Below are positions 6,703 to 7,278 of a stretch of 7,278 nt of DNA, one piece after another (the stretch's first letter is position 1; each line of letters opens with the position of its first letter). The stretch spans positions 1-7,278 of the forward strand of contig JAUICS010000063.1 of NCBI GenBank assembly GCA_030427765.1, read 5' to 3'. Source of the stretch: Alphaproteobacteria bacterium. Lineage in GTDB: Bacteria > Pseudomonadota > Alphaproteobacteria > Micavibrionales > Micavibrionaceae. The notes beneath the pieces are model-generated. The model searched no databases, was not told the origin of the DNA, and was given only the letters and a program-made list of their open reading frames with translations. Position numbers and translations under genes: made by a program.

Positions 6703-7278
6703 GTGCGGATAAGAGATCTGATTAAACAGGATACGCCGATCATTATGGGCGTTTTGAATGTGACCCCTGATAGTTTTTCGGATGGCGGACAGCACAATAC
6801 TGTCGAAGCGGCGGTAAAACGTGCACATCAAATGGTGGCGGAAGGGGCAAGCATCATTGACGTTGGCGGTGAGTCAACCCGTCCGGGGGCGGAGCTTGTT
6901 CCGGTAGAAGAAGAACTTCAACGCGTTATTCCGGTGATTGAGGGGGTGCAGGGTATTGAGGCTATAATCTCAATTGATACACGTAATGCCAAAACAATGG
7001 CGGCGGCGATTGATGCGGGGGCGACACTTGTTAATGATGTAACCGCCCTGACGTATGATGAGTACAGTGTAAAAATTGTTGCCGAAAATGATCATGTTGA
7101 CGTGTGTTTAATGCATATGCAGGGCATGCCGGAGAACATGCAGAATAATCCCGATTACGATGACGTTGTCGAAAATGTAAAAGATTACCTGTCTGCCCGC
7201 GCCGCGTTTTGTCTGGAACGCGGTATTTCGAAAGACCGTATTATTATTGATGTCGGTATTGGTTTTGGCAAAACACTG
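6703..7278 (+). CDS. folP: Dihydropteroate synthase, 3' end cut by the window
   Basis: FolP condenses the HPPK product with 4-aminobenzoate to give dihydropteroate. The visible 192 residues contain signature 1 'GVLNVTPDSFSDGG' (16-29), signature 2 'IIDVGGESTRPGA' (about 51-63), 'ISIDTRNAKT' with D92, 'VNDVTAL' with N111, 'LMHMQGMP' (136-143) and 'DVGIGFGKT' (183-191). The TRPG motif is that of ordinary chromosomal FolP, unlike acquired Sul enzymes. GTG 6703 is chosen because the only upstream in-frame codons back to the folK TGA are five non-start codons. The next ATG (6745) would remove the first strand of the barrel. The Shine-Dalgarno match is poor (GGGCG at 6691-6695), which suggests coupling to folK. 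An out-of-frame ATG at 6689 overlaps the junction and ends after seven codons. V184 replaces the proline of the usual DPG. The C-terminal third lies beyond the window. Confidence 0.95.
   Translation, partial: MRIRDLIKQDTPIIMGVLNVTPDSFSDGGQHNTVEAAVKRAHQMVAEGASIIDVGGESTRPGAELVPVEEELQRVIPVIEGVQGIEAIISIDTRNAKTMAAAIDAGATLVNDVTALTYDEYSVKIVAENDHVDVCLMHMQGMPENMQNNPDYDDVVENVKDYLSARAAFCLERGISKDRIIIDVGIGFGKTL

Noticed and set aside
6689..6712. ATG 6689 as the start of folP
   Set aside because: It is out of frame with folP and stops after seven codons; it would need a one-base sequencing deletion.

Overview
The window looks like ordinary chromosomal housekeeping DNA from a Gram-negative (diderm) bacterium, most likely an alphaproteobacterium of intermediate G+C. 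The organism is inferred, not shown. The cell-wall genes (a YcbB/LdtD-type L,D-transpeptidase and a Tat-exported YcbK/MepK-type endopeptidase) imply a Gram-negative envelope. The 'NAARTLDLD' form of the HPPK signature and the [2Fe-2S]-type IlvD also fit Alphaproteobacteria. I see no insertion sequence, phage gene, CRISPR array, tRNA or rRNA.

Layout. Positions 1-138 are a leader with a perfect TATAAT element. At 139-732 and 755-1243 are two tandem, evidently paralogous membrane proteins, each with two transmembrane segments followed by a bacterial PH (bPH_2) domain. ilvD (dihydroxy-acid dehydratase, branched-chain amino acid synthesis) follows at 1283-3034 on the same strand. A perfect 9-bp hairpin overlaps the ilvD stop codon and appears to terminate transcription from both sides. 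Convergent to ilvD, at 3071-3550 on the minus strand, is an unrecognised 159-residue soluble protein with its own plausible ribosome site and promoter.

After an A+T-rich divergent intergenic region (3551-3816) comes a plus-strand block. It holds the L,D-transpeptidase (about 3817-5418), the MepK-like peptidase (5584-6174), folK (6214-6687) and folP (from about 6703, cut by the window end).

How the genes work together. The two cell-wall genes are a natural pair. L,D-transpeptidases form 3-3 (mDAP-mDAP) peptidoglycan cross-links, and E. coli MepK (YcbK) cleaves them; the E. coli homologues ycbB and ycbK are also adjacent. folK and folP catalyse consecutive steps of dihydropteroate synthesis. 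Here they lie in the same reading frame, separated by a single TGA and five sense codons.

I find no convincing new multi-gene system. The points most worth a second look are the orphan minus-strand gene, the apparent loss of the peptidoglycan-binding domain from the L,D-transpeptidase, and the in-frame folK/TGA/folP junction.
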